NCBI GenBank assembly: GCA_945862355.1
Contig: CAMAYR010000027.1
Span: 1-33,865 of the forward strand
Source of the DNA: Devosia equisanguinis
GTDB taxonomy: Bacteria > Pseudomonadota > Alphaproteobacteria > Rhizobiales > Hyphomicrobiaceae
Length of the DNA stretch: 33,865 nt
Direction of reading: 5' to 3'
Shown here one piece after another: positions 16,201-24,117 of the stretch (positions are counted from its first letter, which is position 1; every line of letters starts with the position of its first letter). The translations under genes and the position numbers were made by a program. The notes below the pieces were generated by a model, which was not told the DNA's origin, searched no databases, and saw nothing but the letters and a program-made list of their open reading frames with translations.

Positions 16201-17064
16201 ATGAAAGTCGTCGATCTCTCGCACGCGATGAGCGTGCATACGCCCGGATGGGTTGGGTATGCCGGCAACAAGATGTACTACGCTCAGACGCTGCAGACCC
16301 ACATGATCGTGGCACAGCGCATCGAGACGGCGCTGCATGTGGGCACGCATTTCGACGGTGGGATGCACGCCACCGACGGGCGCAAGGGCGATATGGCCTC
16401 GCTGCCGATGGACTACCTGTTCAATCACGGGCTCGTGCTCGACATCTCGCCCGACTGTACGGACTGGACCGTCATTACGCCGGAGATCATCGAGCGAGCG
16501 CTTAAGAAGGCGAAGCTGGAGATCAAGTCCGGTGACATCGTCATCCTGCACACCGGGTGGCACAAGCACTACGAGGGCCAGCCGCAGCAGGATCTCGTGC
16601 GCTACTTCTGCTACCATCCTGGACCCAACCTCGACACGATGCACTACTTCCTGAAGAAGAAGGTGCGCTGGTTCGGCATGGACACGGGATCGTGCGATCA
16701 TCCGATGAACACGTCCATCCGCAAGATGCGGCCCGACCTGGCCGACGACTTCGCCAAGGTAATGGGCAAGCCGCCGGAAGAGTTCTTCGGCACGTTCGAG
16801 TACACGCACAAGCTCTCGAAGCGGAAGGTGCGCGCCAACATGTTCCCGTTCCACAACTGGGCGTTCCAGGAAGGCCTTCTGCACGCGGAGAACATCGGCG
16901 GGGACATCGAGCTCGTCTGCGGAAAGCGCGCGCTTATCGGTGCGTTCCCGTGGCGCTACGAGGGGCTGGAATCGTGTCCGTGCCGCGTGTTGGCGTTCCC
17001 CGACATGGGGGAGGAGAAGGTCCAGGCGATGGGCGAGGTCGCCAAGGCGATGCGCGCGACGTGA
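16201..17064 (+). CDS. Cyclase family protein (kynurenine formamidase-like metal hydrolase)
   Basis: 287-residue metal-dependent hydrolase of the cyclase/KynB superfamily. The metal motif is complete: H46-V-G-T-H50-F-D52-G-G-M-H56, the HxGTHxDxxxH signature, with MKVVDLSHAM at the N-terminus as usual. It is about 70 residues longer than bacterial kynurenine formamidases and has insertions (HYFLKKKVRWFGMDTGSCDHP) typical of the larger members that act on cyclic amides, lactones or isatin-like substrates. It has no signal peptide. ATG 16201 follows CCGGAG at nine bases. It is divergent from the atypical SDR and is followed on the same strand by the Bug-type binding protein gene, a common association in organic-acid catabolic loci. 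Substrate is unknown. Confidence 0.88.
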   Translation: MKVVDLSHAMSVHTPGWVGYAGNKMYYAQTLQTHMIVAQRIETALHVGTHFDGGMHATDGRKGDMASLPMDYLFNHGLVLDISPDCTDWTVITPEIIERALKKAKLEIKSGDIVILHTGWHKHYEGQPQQDLVRYFCYHPGPNLDTMHYFLKKKVRWFGMDTGSCDHPMNTSIRKMRPDLADDFAKVMGKPPEEFFGTFEYTHKLSKRKVRANMFPFHNWAFQEGLLHAENIGGDIELVCGKRALIGAFPWRYEGLESCPCRVLAFPDMGEEKVQAMGEVAKAMRAT

Positions 17065-17181
17065 GGCGACGTGGTCGACCGTGCGCAGGGCATCGGTCGT
17101 AGCGCAGCGGAATTCCCGTGTTGGCATCATCCCGTAAACAAATTATCTGTTGCAGGACGGTGCCGGCTGTTGGGGGGATTC

Positions 17182-18198
17182 ATGATCAGATTTGTGGAGT
17201 TGCGCGCCGCTTTGCTCGGCGTGGCTATGTTCGCGTCTGGCGCGGGAGCGAGCGCGCAGGAGTTTTCGGCGAAGACCGTCAATCTCGTGATCGGCTTCGG
17301 GCCCGGGGGTGGCTACGATCTCAATGGCCGGCTGCTTGCGCGCCATCTGGGGCGGCATCTGCCGGGGCAGCCCACCGTAGCCGTCCAGAACATGCCGGGT
17401 GGCGGCAGTCTCAATCTGGCGAACGTCACGGCAAACACTGCTCCAGCAGACGGCTCGCACATCGCGCTGTTGAACTCGGCGGCGGCGCTGGAGCCTGTGC
17501 TCGGCAATCCGGCTGCCAAGTTCGAGGCCGGCCGGTTTCATTGGATCGGCAACATGAACCGCGAGCGTGTGGGTTGCGCTGCGTGGACGGCATCGGGTGT
17601 GGCGACCTGGGACGACGTTGTGAAGCGGGGAGCGCGCTTCGGCGGCGTCGGCGCCGCTGGTACGTCGTCGCAGCACGCCTATTTCCTGAAGAACGTCGCA
17701 AAGGCGCCGATCACCGTCATCACGGGGTATCGGGGCAGCAACGAGGTCAATCTGGCGCTGCAGCGGGGGGAAGCCGAAGTGACGTGCGGGTTGTTCCTGT
17801 CGTCGATGAAGGGGCCCTATCGTCAGGACTACGAGGCCGGCAAGTTGCGCATGGTGATCCAGTTCGGCCGGCAGAACGAGCCTTACTTCAAGGATGCTGT
17901 CAGCATCTTCGAGATCGTCAAGTCCGAGGCGGACCGGCAGTTGACCGAGTTCGTGTTCGGTCAGGCCGAGATCTCGCGGCCACTGGCGCTGCCTCCGGCG
18001 ACGCCGGCGGGGATCGTCCAGACGATGCGGCGCGCGTTCGATCTCGCCACGAAGGACCCTGGGCTGCTGGCGGAGGTGGCGAAGGCGGGTCTGGCGCTGG
18101 CGCCGATGTCGGGCGAGGAGACACAGAAGGAGCTCGCGCGCTTTGCGGGCGTTTCCAGCGAGATCGCAAAGCGTGCCCGCGCCGCGATCCGGCCGTGA
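17182..18198 (+). CDS. Tripartite tricarboxylate transporter substrate-binding protein (Bug/TctC family), orphan
   Basis: Periplasmic solute-binding protein of 338 residues. A signal peptide covers about residues 1-25 (MIRFVELRAALLGVAMF, cleavage near ASAQ-EF). The Bug core follows: VNLVIGFGPGGGYDLNGRLL and NMPGGGSLNLAN, which form the carboxylate-binding loops. It then has GVGAAGTSS and GYRGSNEVNLALQRGE. Aspartate of GGGYD is the usual ligand-proximal residue. ATG 17182 is preceded by a GGGGGG run. No tctA or tctB membrane genes adjoin it, as is common for Bug proteins, so it must use a permease elsewhere or act as a sensor ligand-binder. Its place after the cyclase gene suggests capture of a related carboxylate. 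Confidence 0.92.
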   Translation: MIRFVELRAALLGVAMFASGAGASAQEFSAKTVNLVIGFGPGGGYDLNGRLLARHLGRHLPGQPTVAVQNMPGGGSLNLANVTANTAPADGSHIALLNSAAALEPVLGNPAAKFEAGRFHWIGNMNRERVGCAAWTASGVATWDDVVKRGARFGGVGAAGTSSQHAYFLKNVAKAPITVITGYRGSNEVNLALQRGEAEVTCGLFLSSMKGPYRQDYEAGKLRMVIQFGRQNEPYFKDAVSIFEIVKSEADRQLTEFVFGQAEISRPLALPPATPAGIVQTMRRAFDLATKDPGLLAEVAKAGLALAPMSGEETQKELARFAGVSSEIAKRARAAIRP

Positions 18199-18555
18199 GC
18201 CGGGTCGGTGCAAGCCTGCCCTCGCGTCATTGCGCAGGGCCAGGACCGAGATCGGATGGTTCGATCGCGGGAGATCCCGGTGTAGACCGGATCACGTCGC
18301 GGGGGCGAAGCTGAGATACGGCGGCCTGGATCGGGCATTGGCTTCGGTGCCTGCTGCCGTTGTCGTTGGCAGTGTCGGTTGTCGGCTCGGGAAGTCCTGG
18401 GGGCTAACCATGCGTTGGCCCGACATGGCTTAGCCCGACATGGCTTAGCCCGTCGCTTGGCAATAGATGTGCGTTGCCGCATCATGAAAGTACATGTGCT
18501 GCCGCATCATGGCGGCAGTATCCATCTGCGAACAGCGAGTACAGGACGCCCGATC
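18199..18555. other. Intergenic region with short direct repeats, no gene
   Basis: 357 bases between the Bug gene and the crotonase gene with no supported ORF. It holds the 15-bp tandem duplication at 18419-18448 and a separated pair of GCCGCATCATG copies (about 18476-18520). The crotonase ribosome-binding site AGGA lies at its right end. Confidence 0.5.
18419..18452. repeat. 15-bp tandem duplication plus partial third copy
   Basis: CCCGACATGGCTTAG is present twice in perfect tandem (18419-18433 and 18434-18448), and CCCG starts a third copy. It is unrelated in sequence to the other short tandem repeats of the window. Confidence 0.9.
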
Positions 18556-19335
18556 ATGGCGAACATCGAGTTGCGTAACGACGGCGGCGTGGCCGTGCTG
18601 ACCATCAACCGGCCGGAGGTGAGAAACGCCATCGACGACGCCACGCGGACGGCGCTGATCGCGGCACTCGACGAGGTGGCGCGCGACAATGCCGTCAAGG
18701 CGCTCGTTCTGACTGGCGCGGGAAAGTCGTTTTGCGCGGGCGGGGACATTCGCGGCATGCAGCAGCGGCTCGCCGCACCGCCGGGCGAGGTGGCGATCAA
18801 CGGCTGGCGGCGGCAGCAACGCACGCATCATTTCGTGTCCTCGATCCATGATCTCGCCAAGCCGACCATTGCCGCGGTGAACGGGGCCGCTGCGGGCCTC
18901 GGCTGCGATCTGGCGCTGGCGTGCGATTTCATCGTCGCCTCGCGCGATGCGATGATGGCGATGACCTACGTGCATCGCGGGCTCATTCCAGACGGGGGCG
19001 GAATGTACTTCCTGCCGCGCCGCGTCGGGCTCGTCCGCGCCAAGGAGCTGATCTTCTCCGGCCGGCGGGTGATGTCCGACGAGGCGCTCGCCATCGGCAT
19101 GATCGATCGCATAGCCGAGCCCGATGCTCTGGTCGGCGATGCGGTTGCCTGGGCGCGAGAATTGAGCCAGGGCTCGTCGGCCTCTCTGGCGCTCGCCAAG
19201 ACGATCCTCAATGCCACGTTCGAACATGCGGCAGAGGAAGTGTTCCAGAAGGGCAGCCAGGCGCAGGCGATCTGCTACACGACAAGCGAGCACCGCGCGT
19301 CGGTGGAGGCGTTCCTGGCCAAAAGCAAGAAGTAG
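18556..19335 (+). CDS. Enoyl-CoA hydratase/isomerase family protein (crotonase fold, PaaG-like active site)
   Basis: 259-residue CoA-binding enzyme. The oxyanion-hole segments are FCAGGD (59-64) and GAAAGLGCDLAL (110-121). The two glutamates of true enoyl-CoA hydratases are absent: the first is D118, the second aligns with Y138 in TYVHRGL. Instead I-P-D146-G-G resembles the catalytic aspartate of PaaG-type isomerases. It is therefore more likely an isomerase or other crotonase-fold enzyme than a hydratase; this is my alignment by eye. ATG 18556 follows AGGA at nine bases. The D-2-hydroxyacid dehydrogenase gene follows 48 bases later on the same strand, so the pair is probably cotranscribed and may process one acyl-CoA route. 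Confidence 0.9.
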   Translation: MANIELRNDGGVAVLTINRPEVRNAIDDATRTALIAALDEVARDNAVKALVLTGAGKSFCAGGDIRGMQQRLAAPPGEVAINGWRRQQRTHHFVSSIHDLAKPTIAAVNGAAAGLGCDLALACDFIVASRDAMMAMTYVHRGLIPDGGGMYFLPRRVGLVRAKELIFSGRRVMSDEALAIGMIDRIAEPDALVGDAVAWARELSQGSSASLALAKTILNATFEHAAEEVFQKGSQAQAICYTTSEHRASVEAFLAKSKK

Positions 19336-19383
19336 CAGCGGGCCGCAGGAATTCTGGAAGCACGAGAAGGACGGCGGATCGGC

Positions 19384-20346
19384 ATGGACACGGCAATCAA
19401 GATTGCGATCATCGACGATTTTCAGCATGTCGCGGCGGCGATGGGCGATTGGGGGCGCCTGAGGCCGCGGGCTGAGACGACGGTTTTCACCGACAACGTC
19501 ACGGGCGAAGCGCTGATCGAGCGGTTGGCGCCTTTCGACGTCGTCATGGTGATCCGCGAGCGCACGAAGTTCCCGCGCGAGGTGATCGAGCAGCTGCCGC
19601 GTCTCAAACTCCTCATCACGGCGGGAATGCGCAACCTCGGCATCGACCTGGACGCGTGCAAAGCGCGCGGCATCGTCGTCTGCGGCACCGGCACGGGCAG
19701 CTCGCCGACGGCGGAGCTGGCATTCGGTATGCTGCTGGCGCTATCGCGGAACACGCCGGCGGAGGAAACCTCGCTGCGTGCCGGCACGTGGCAGACGCAG
19801 CGGCTGGGGTTCGGCGTCAGTGGGCTCACGCTGGGCGTGCTCGGGCTCGGTCGGCTCGGCGGCATAATGGCGGGCTATGCGCGGGCGTTCGGCATGGACG
19901 TGATCGCGTGGAGCCAGAACCTCTCCGAAGAGAAGGCCCAGGCGGGGGGCGCGCGACGCGTCGAGAAGGCGGAGCTTTTCGCGCAGGCCGATTTCGTATC
20001 GCTGCATCTCATCCTGAGCGAGCGGACGCGCGGCATTGTCGGTGCTGCGGAGCTCGGGGCGATGAAGCCTTCGGCGTTCCTCATCAACACCTCGCGCTCC
20101 GGTCTCGTGGACGAGGCGGCGCTGATCGCTGCGCTGAAGGCGGGCAAGATCGCGGGCGCGGCGCTCGACGTCTACGAGCGCGAGCCGCTGCCGGCCGATG
20201 CTGCAATTCTCAGCGCGCCCAACACGCTGCTGACGCCGCACCTGGGTTACGCCACGCGGGAGACCTATGAGATCTACTTCCAACAGACGGTGGAGAACGT
20301 CGAGGCGTGGCTGGCCGGCGCGCCGGTGCGGGTGATCTCGGGCTGA
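19384..20346 (+). CDS. D-2-hydroxyacid dehydrogenase family protein
   Basis: 320-residue NAD(P)-dependent oxidoreductase interconverting a 2-oxoacid and a D-2-hydroxyacid. The cofactor motif is GVLGLGRLGG (residues 151-160). The catalytic triad is in place: R238 in NTSRSGLVDE, E267 in DVYEREPLP and H286 in TPHLGY. The Arg is followed by Ser rather than the usual Gly. The substrate loop (TAGMRNLGID) has Met-Arg-Asn where others have Gly-Ser/Val-Gly; together with FGVSGLTLGVLGLG it fits the subgroup annotated near phosphoglycerate dehydrogenase. Start ATG 19384 has GAGAAGGACGG upstream. Context (crotonase, Bug protein, cyclase) suggests breakdown of an organic acid rather than serine synthesis. 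Confidence 0.9.
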   Translation: MDTAIKIAIIDDFQHVAAAMGDWGRLRPRAETTVFTDNVTGEALIERLAPFDVVMVIRERTKFPREVIEQLPRLKLLITAGMRNLGIDLDACKARGIVVCGTGTGSSPTAELAFGMLLALSRNTPAEETSLRAGTWQTQRLGFGVSGLTLGVLGLGRLGGIMAGYARAFGMDVIAWSQNLSEEKAQAGGARRVEKAELFAQADFVSLHLILSERTRGIVGAAELGAMKPSAFLINTSRSGLVDEAALIAALKAGKIAGAALDVYEREPLPADAAILSAPNTLLTPHLGYATRETYEIYFQQTVENVEAWLAGAPVRVISG

Positions 20347-20490
20347 GTGGGGGGGACGATCGGCCGATGGGGGCCGCTGCGACGTGGCGGCCGTGGCCGT
20401 AGATGGCGAGAGTATCATTGGCGGCAAGCTCGGCGAGATGGCGGGAGTTGACCCGGAGGCGAATTCGGGCCGCGCCAACCTCCTCGCTCC

Positions 20491-20545
20491 GTCATCCCGG
20501 CGACGAGCGGCGCAGCGCGCCGCGAGTGTGAGGCCGGGACCCAGG
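20491..20545. repeat. REP-like intergenic palindrome, copy 1
   Basis: Nested inverted repeats: outer TCCCGGC (20495-20501) with GCCGGGA (20533-20539), and inner GCGGCGC (20507-20513) with GCGCCGC (20517-20523) around a three-base loop. GTCATCCCGGC at the left and GGCCGGGACCCAGG at the right are the usual edges of a palindrome family common between genes in alphaproteobacteria. It lies in the 822-base gap after the hydroxyacid dehydrogenase gene. Confidence 0.8.
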
Positions 20546-20567
20546 TCACTTGTCCACGGGGGAGCGC

Positions 20568-20760
20568 TCAGCGGCGGCGCCGTATGCTGTCCGCCAGCCT
20601 GTCGAGGATCGCTCCCGTCCTCTCGTCGAACAGATCGATCCATTCCGGATTCATGATCTCGACCAGACGGATTTTCCAGGCCCGCTTCCATTCCTTGATC
20701 TGCTTTTCGCGTAGGATAGCAGCGCCGAGACGTGGCCATGAAGATCGCTCGTCATACCCT
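20568..20760 (-). pseudogene. Decayed GIY-YIG nuclease family gene, C-terminal part
   Basis: On the minus strand, ending at the TGA at 20568-20570, a frame encodes REKQIKEWKRAWKIRLVEI followed by MNPEWIDLFDE, the conserved C-terminal end of small GIY-YIG (UPF0213-type) proteins. Upstream in another frame MTSDLHGHVSA (about 20725-20760) resembles the GVTSDL-R segment that normally follows the YIG motif. About 35 residues that should link the two are missing and the frames disagree. The GIY and YIG motifs themselves were not found. So the gene is truncated, internally deleted and frameshifted. It sits between two REP-like palindromes. The rest of the gap 20347-21168 holds no gene that I can see. 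Confidence 0.7.
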
Positions 20761-21026
20761 CGAGCGAAAGTTTCGACCCACTACATGGGTCTTCACTTTC
20801 GCTGCGGCGCTTGCGCCGGGCCGCAGTCGCGGCCTCGCCGAGCGGACAGAGCAACAAGTTACGACTTCCGCTCGGCGGCATCACATCTGTGTCGAGCGTG
20901 CCGTTGCGACGGCTCGCGAGGATCTAAACGCAGGGCGTCTTGTCACCGCATTGCATGTTCCAATCCGAACTGCCGACGCGGCCAGTGTGGTGCGCGCCGC
21001 CGGTCGCACACAAGCATCAAGGTGAC

Positions 21027-21053
21027 ATGGGCCCCGGCCTTCGCCGGGGTGAC
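21027..21053. repeat. REP-like intergenic palindrome, copy 2
   Basis: Perfect 7-bp stem CCCCGGC (21032-21038) and GCCGGGG (21043-21049) around CTTC, followed by TGAC. This is the other common half of the GTCATCCCGGCGAAGG...-type palindromes, here in reverse orientation relative to copy 1. It lies about 115 bases beyond the ychF stop and might also act as a transcript end for that minus-strand gene. Confidence 0.75.
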
Positions 21054-21168
21054 GGCAAGGTGGTGCTGGAATCGAGGCCAAGCCGATGTCGGCCGGTGGC
21101 CCATCGCGACGCCGATGGTGGTGGGAAGCCGCGCGAGGCTGCAGAACCGCTGCTCAGCGCGGCCGCCC

Positions 21169-22269
21169 TCAGCCGCCCGCGAAGCGGAAGTGCATGACGT
21201 CGCCGTCCTTGACGACGTACTCCTTGCCTTCGAGGCGCATCTTGCCGGCATCCTTGGCGCCATTCTCTCCGCCGAGCGAGACGAAGTCGTCGTAGGCGAT
21301 GGTCTCGGCTCGGATGAAACCCTTCTCGAAATCGGTGTGGATCACACCGGCCGCCTTCGGCCCCTTGGTCCCGGCCGTGATCGTCCACGCGCGGGCTTCC
21401 TTCGGGCCGACCGTGAAGTACGTGACGAGACCGAGCAACTCGTAGCCCGCGCGGATCAGGCGATTGAGGCCAGGCTCCTCGAGGCCCATCTCGGCGAGGA
21501 AGGCATCGCGCTCCTCGTCGGTGAGACCGGACAGCTCGGATTCGATCTTGGCTGAGATGATGACGCAGCCGGCGCCTTCGGACTTCGCGAACGCCTCGAC
21601 CTGCGCCGTGTAGGCATTGCCGCGAGCGGCGGACGCCTCATCGACGTTGCACACATACAGAACCGGTTTGGCGGTCAGAAGCTGGAGGGCCTTGAAGGCG
21701 GGGATCTCCTCGGGCGTCAGCTCGACGCGGCGGGCGGGCTTGCCTTCAGCCAACAGCGCGAGGGCCTTGTCCATCAGCACGAGCTGCGTCTTGGCATCCT
21801 TGTCGCCGCCACGCGCTTTTTTGTCGGCGGCGTGCTTGCGCTTTTCCAGGCTCTCCATGTCCGACAGCATCAGCTCGGTCTCGACCACCTCGGCATCTGC
21901 GAGCGGATCGATCTTGCCGGCGACGTGGACGATGTCGCCGTCCTCGAAGCAACGCAGTACGTAGGCGATGGCGTCGACCTCACGGATGTGGCCGAGGAAC
22001 TGGTTGCCCAGTCCTTCGCCTTTCGAGGCGCCGCGGACGAGGCCGGCGATGTCCACGAAGGTGAGCCGCGTCGGGATGATCTCCTTGGAGGCGGCGATTT
22101 TGGCGAGCTTGTCGAGCCGCTCGTCGGGCACGCCGACCTCGCCGACGTTGGGCTCGATCGTGCAGAAAGGATAGTTCGCCGCCTCGGCCGCCGCGGTCTG
22201 CGTCAGCGCGTTGAAGAGGGTCGACTTGCCGACGTTCGGCAGGCCGACGATGCCACATTTGAAGCCCAT
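21169..22269 (-). CDS. ychF: Ribosome-binding ATPase YchF (OLA1 family)
   Basis: 366-residue P-loop ATPase of the Obg-related YchF family that binds ribosomes and affects translation and stress responses. P-loop GLPNVGKST (residues 9-17), [16 protein letters not shown] as switch region, and NVDE in place of the GTPase NKxD, which explains ATP preference in this family. It ends in the TGS-like domain ([40 protein letters not shown]). ATG 22269 gives the universal [12 protein letters not shown] start; a GTG two codons earlier is not needed. In related genomes it usually follows pth directly; here a toxin-antitoxin pair intervenes. Confidence 0.98.
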   Translation of the reverse strand: MGFKCGIVGLPNVGKSTLFNALTQTAAAEAANYPFCTIEPNVGEVGVPDERLDKLAKIAASKEIIPTRLTFVDIAGLVRGASKGEGLGNQFLGHIREVDAIAYVLRCFEDGDIVHVAGKIDPLADAEVVETELMLSDMESLEKRKHAADKKARGGDKDAKTQLVLMDKALALLAEGKPARRVELTPEEIPAFKALQLLTAKPVLYVCNVDEASAARGNAYTAQVEAFAKSEGAGCVIISAKIESELSGLTDEERDAFLAEMGLEEPGLNRLIRAGYELLGLVTYFTVGPKEARAWTITAGTKGPKAAGVIHTDFEKGFIRAETIAYDDFVSLGGENGAKDAGKMRLEGKEYVVKDGDVMHFRFAGG

Positions 22270-22350
22270 GATCACTCGCCTGCGTTGATGGTTGTCGCCT
22301 CGGCTACAACGGGGCGGTGTTTCTCACAATTCGCGTCGTGGTCGCGGGCG

Positions 22351-22797
22351 TCACGAGCGGGTGACGGCCCGTTCGAAATTTGGCGTGAACGGGTTGGCGA
22401 CACGCATTCCGTCGATAGTGGTTCCGTCGGCCATGTCCTCGGACACGAACAGGCGGCAATCGGCGCGGAGGGCCGAGGCCAGCATCAGCGAATCCCACCA
22501 GTTCGATCCTACCGTGTTCTGAACCGCCCATGCGCGCTCCGTCGTGCCCGCATCGAGGGGCGCGACGGCCCACGGGGCGAGAAGGCGCACGTAGCCGCGC
22601 GCTTCCTCCACAGGGATCAGGCGGCGTCGTTGCGTCAGCACCCGGTAGCACTCATTCAGGCTTTGTGGGCTCAGAATGAGTGTATGGCTGCTGATCGTCT
22701 GCCTCAGCAAATCCGCCGACACCGACCGCTTGCGCGGATCCACTGGATCGAGCGCGTAGATCAGAATGTTGGTGTCGACGAAGAGCCGGCCGGTCAT
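22351..22797 (-). CDS. PIN-domain toxin (VapC-like ribonuclease)
   Basis: 148-residue PIN-domain protein, predicted to be a Mg-dependent RNase toxin. The acidic metal-binding residues are present: D8 in FVDTNILIYALD, E49 in SLNECYRVL, D102 in WWDSLMLASAL, and E120/D121 in LFVSEDM. ATG 22797 starts the conserved MTGRLFVDTN; the frame is open upstream but overlaps the antitoxin and has no conservation. It overlaps the antitoxin frame by 146 bases on the same strand, an unusually long overlap for such pairs. RNA target is unknown. It lies 81 bases upstream of ychF and could be read together with it. Confidence 0.85.
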   Translation of the reverse strand: MTGRLFVDTNILIYALDPVDPRKRSVSADLLRQTISSHTLILSPQSLNECYRVLTQRRRLIPVEEARGYVRLLAPWAVAPLDAGTTERAWAVQNTVGSNWWDSLMLASALRADCRLFVSEDMADGTTIDGMRVANPFTPNFERAVTRS

Positions 22798-23011
22798 AGA
22801 GTTCGTCCCGCTTGGGCAGGTCGACGGCAAGACCTGCGAACCCGGCGCCGGCCAGGAAGTGCTCGAGCGCCTCGATCTGCTCATGGCCGCGCCCCATCTG
22901 CGTCTCGAGCAGGTGGCCGACATAGGCGGACATGCTGAGATCAGCCTTGGCCGCCTCGACGCGCAGCCAGTCGGCGACGTCCTCGCGCAGTGTGAGTGTG
23001 ACGTTTTTCAT
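22652..23011 (-). CDS. Antitoxin partner of the PIN toxin, ribbon-helix-helix type
   Basis: 119-codon frame. The N-terminal 35 residues (MKNVTLTLREDVADWLRVEA, then LSMSAYVGHLLE) are a typical ribbon-helix-helix DNA-binding domain. Residues to about 75 (FLAGAGFAGLAVDLPKRDELYDR) look like the usual toxin-binding tail of antitoxins in such pairs. After DELYDR the frame enters the toxin gene and the sequence (PALRRHQHSDLRARSS) looks like a read-through shadow. The functional antitoxin may therefore end early in evolution but carry a random tail here because the original stop is missing. ATG 23011 has AGGA eight bases upstream. Antitoxin-first order and same-strand coupling fit autoregulated modules. 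Confidence 0.82.
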   Translation of the reverse strand: MKNVTLTLREDVADWLRVEAAKADLSMSAYVGHLLETQMGRGHEQIEALEHFLAGAGFAGLAVDLPKRDELYDRPALRRHQHSDLRARSSGSAQAVGVGGFAEADDQQPYTHSEPTKPE

Positions 23012-23083
23012 CGTGCCAATCCTGCTGCAATCTGCAGGTCATGTGGACACAGAAATAGTGTACCACGGATTTTGCGTCAACCG

Positions 23084-23113
23084 TTTTGTGTGATGGCGTT
23101 TTGTGTGATGGCG
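23084..23113. repeat. 15-bp tandem duplication upstream of the antitoxin gene
   Basis: Two perfect copies of TTTTGTGTGATGGCG (23084-23098, 23099-23113). They lie about 75 bases upstream of the antitoxin ATG, in the 287-base gap between pth and the toxin-antitoxin pair, which holds no other gene. Confidence 0.9.
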
Positions 23114-23248
23114 CCTCGTGTGAAGAAAATGGTTCCAGGTGGCTGCTGTCAGGGGGAAGTCATAGGCGAAGGGAGGCGCGCACGGATGAAAGGGTGCACG
23201 GGGCTCAATCGGGGCGCGGGGGGCCCGGTCGATGCCGATCCGCGCTCC

Positions 23249-23276
23249 ACCGGGCCGAAGCAAACCGGGCCGAAGC
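23249..23276. repeat. Tandem duplication with 15-bp period beside the pth stop
   Basis: ACCGGGCCGAAGC is repeated with a two-base AA spacer (period 15), 23 bases beyond the stop of pth on its minus strand. Sequence is unrelated to the copy at 23084. Confidence 0.85.
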
Positions 23277-23298
23277 CTCCCGAGGCTGCGGCGTTCCG

Positions 23299-24021
23299 TC
23301 AGGATTTGCCGGTGCGGCCCGACATCCATTTCTTCAGGTTCTCGGCCAACGCTGACTGACGTTTGGCGTTGCGCTCACCGGCGGGGTGTCTGCCGGTTGC
23401 TGGACGTGGAGCGGGCGGCGGCTCGGGTGGGGTCTTCGCGGGCAGACTTTGCTCTGCTGGGATGGTGCGGGCTACATCGGTCAGGAAGCGCTCGTTTTCG
23501 CCGGTCGCCAATCGTCCGGCCGTATCGGCGATGGCATCGAGCAGGGGGCCAAGCCAAACCTCGTCGGCCTTGGCGAAATCGTGCAGCACCCAGCCATGCA
23601 CCAGCTCCTTGGCGCCAGGGTGGCCGATGCCGATGCGCACGCGGACGAAGTCGTTGCCGACGTGCTGGGTGATGGAGCGCAGACCATTGTGGCCGGCGTT
23701 GCCGCCGCCCGTCTTGAGCTTGAGCTTGCCGGGGGTGAGGTCGAGCTCGTCATGGAAGGCTACGACATCGGCGATGCCGATCTTCAGGAAACGCGTTGCC
23801 TCGCCCACTGCGCGGCCGGATTCGTTCATGTAGGTGTCGGGCTTAAGCACAAGCACCTTCTCGCCGGCGATCTCGCCATCGGCGGCGAGGCCCGAGAACT
23901 TGCGCTTCCAGGGGCCGAAACGGTGCCGCTCGGCGATCCGCTCGACGGCCATGAAGCCGACGTTGTGGCGGTGCCGCGCATACTTCTCGCCCGGATTGCC
24001 GAGCCCGACGAAGAGCTTCAT
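23299..24021 (-). CDS. pth: Peptidyl-tRNA hydrolase
   Basis: Cytoplasmic esterase that frees tRNA from peptidyl-tRNA dropped by ribosomes. Active-site residues known from the E. coli enzyme are all there with a small offset: N9 in GLGNPG, H19 in RHRHNVGF, N66 in TYMNESG, D91 in FHDELDL and N112 in GHNGLRS. At 240 residues it is about 45 longer than the E. coli enzyme; the extra C-terminal tail (after residue 190) is rich in Pro, Ala and basic residues and seems unstructured, as in other alphaproteobacterial Pth. ATG 24021 starts the canonical MKLFVGLGNPG. It lies 96 bases downstream of rplY on the same strand, the usual pairing. Confidence 0.98.
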   Translation of the reverse strand: MKLFVGLGNPGEKYARHRHNVGFMAVERIAERHRFGPWKRKFSGLAADGEIAGEKVLVLKPDTYMNESGRAVGEATRFLKIGIADVVAFHDELDLTPGKLKLKTGGGNAGHNGLRSITQHVGNDFVRVRIGIGHPGAKELVHGWVLHDFAKADEVWLGPLLDAIADTAGRLATGENERFLTDVARTIPAEQSLPAKTPPEPPPAPRPATGRHPAGERNAKRQSALAENLKKWMSGRTGKS

Positions 24022-24022
24022 G

Positions 24023-24062
24023 GGGATCGGGGATCGGGTGACGGGATCGGAGATCGGGTGCT
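24023..24062. repeat. 20-bp imperfect tandem duplication between rplY and pth
   Basis: GGGATCGGGGATCGGGTGAC (24023-24042) is followed by GGGATCGGAGATCGGGTGCT (24043-24062). Each unit itself contains a near-repeat of GATCGGG. It touches the pth start region, leaving the pth gene with an odd leader and no clear Shine-Dalgarno apart from the repeat's own GGGGAT. Confidence 0.8.
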
Positions 24063-24117
24063 GCCGCTGCGAGCGGCAAACAACCCAATCCCCAGAACCA
24101 GGGCCCGCTCCCCCCTC

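Noticed and set aside
15085-17130. A 681-codon minus-strand open frame covering the SDR and the cyclase gene
   Set aside because: Only the last 272 codons are a protein family match with a real ribosome-binding site; the rest is antisense to the cyclase and crosses the tandem repeat.
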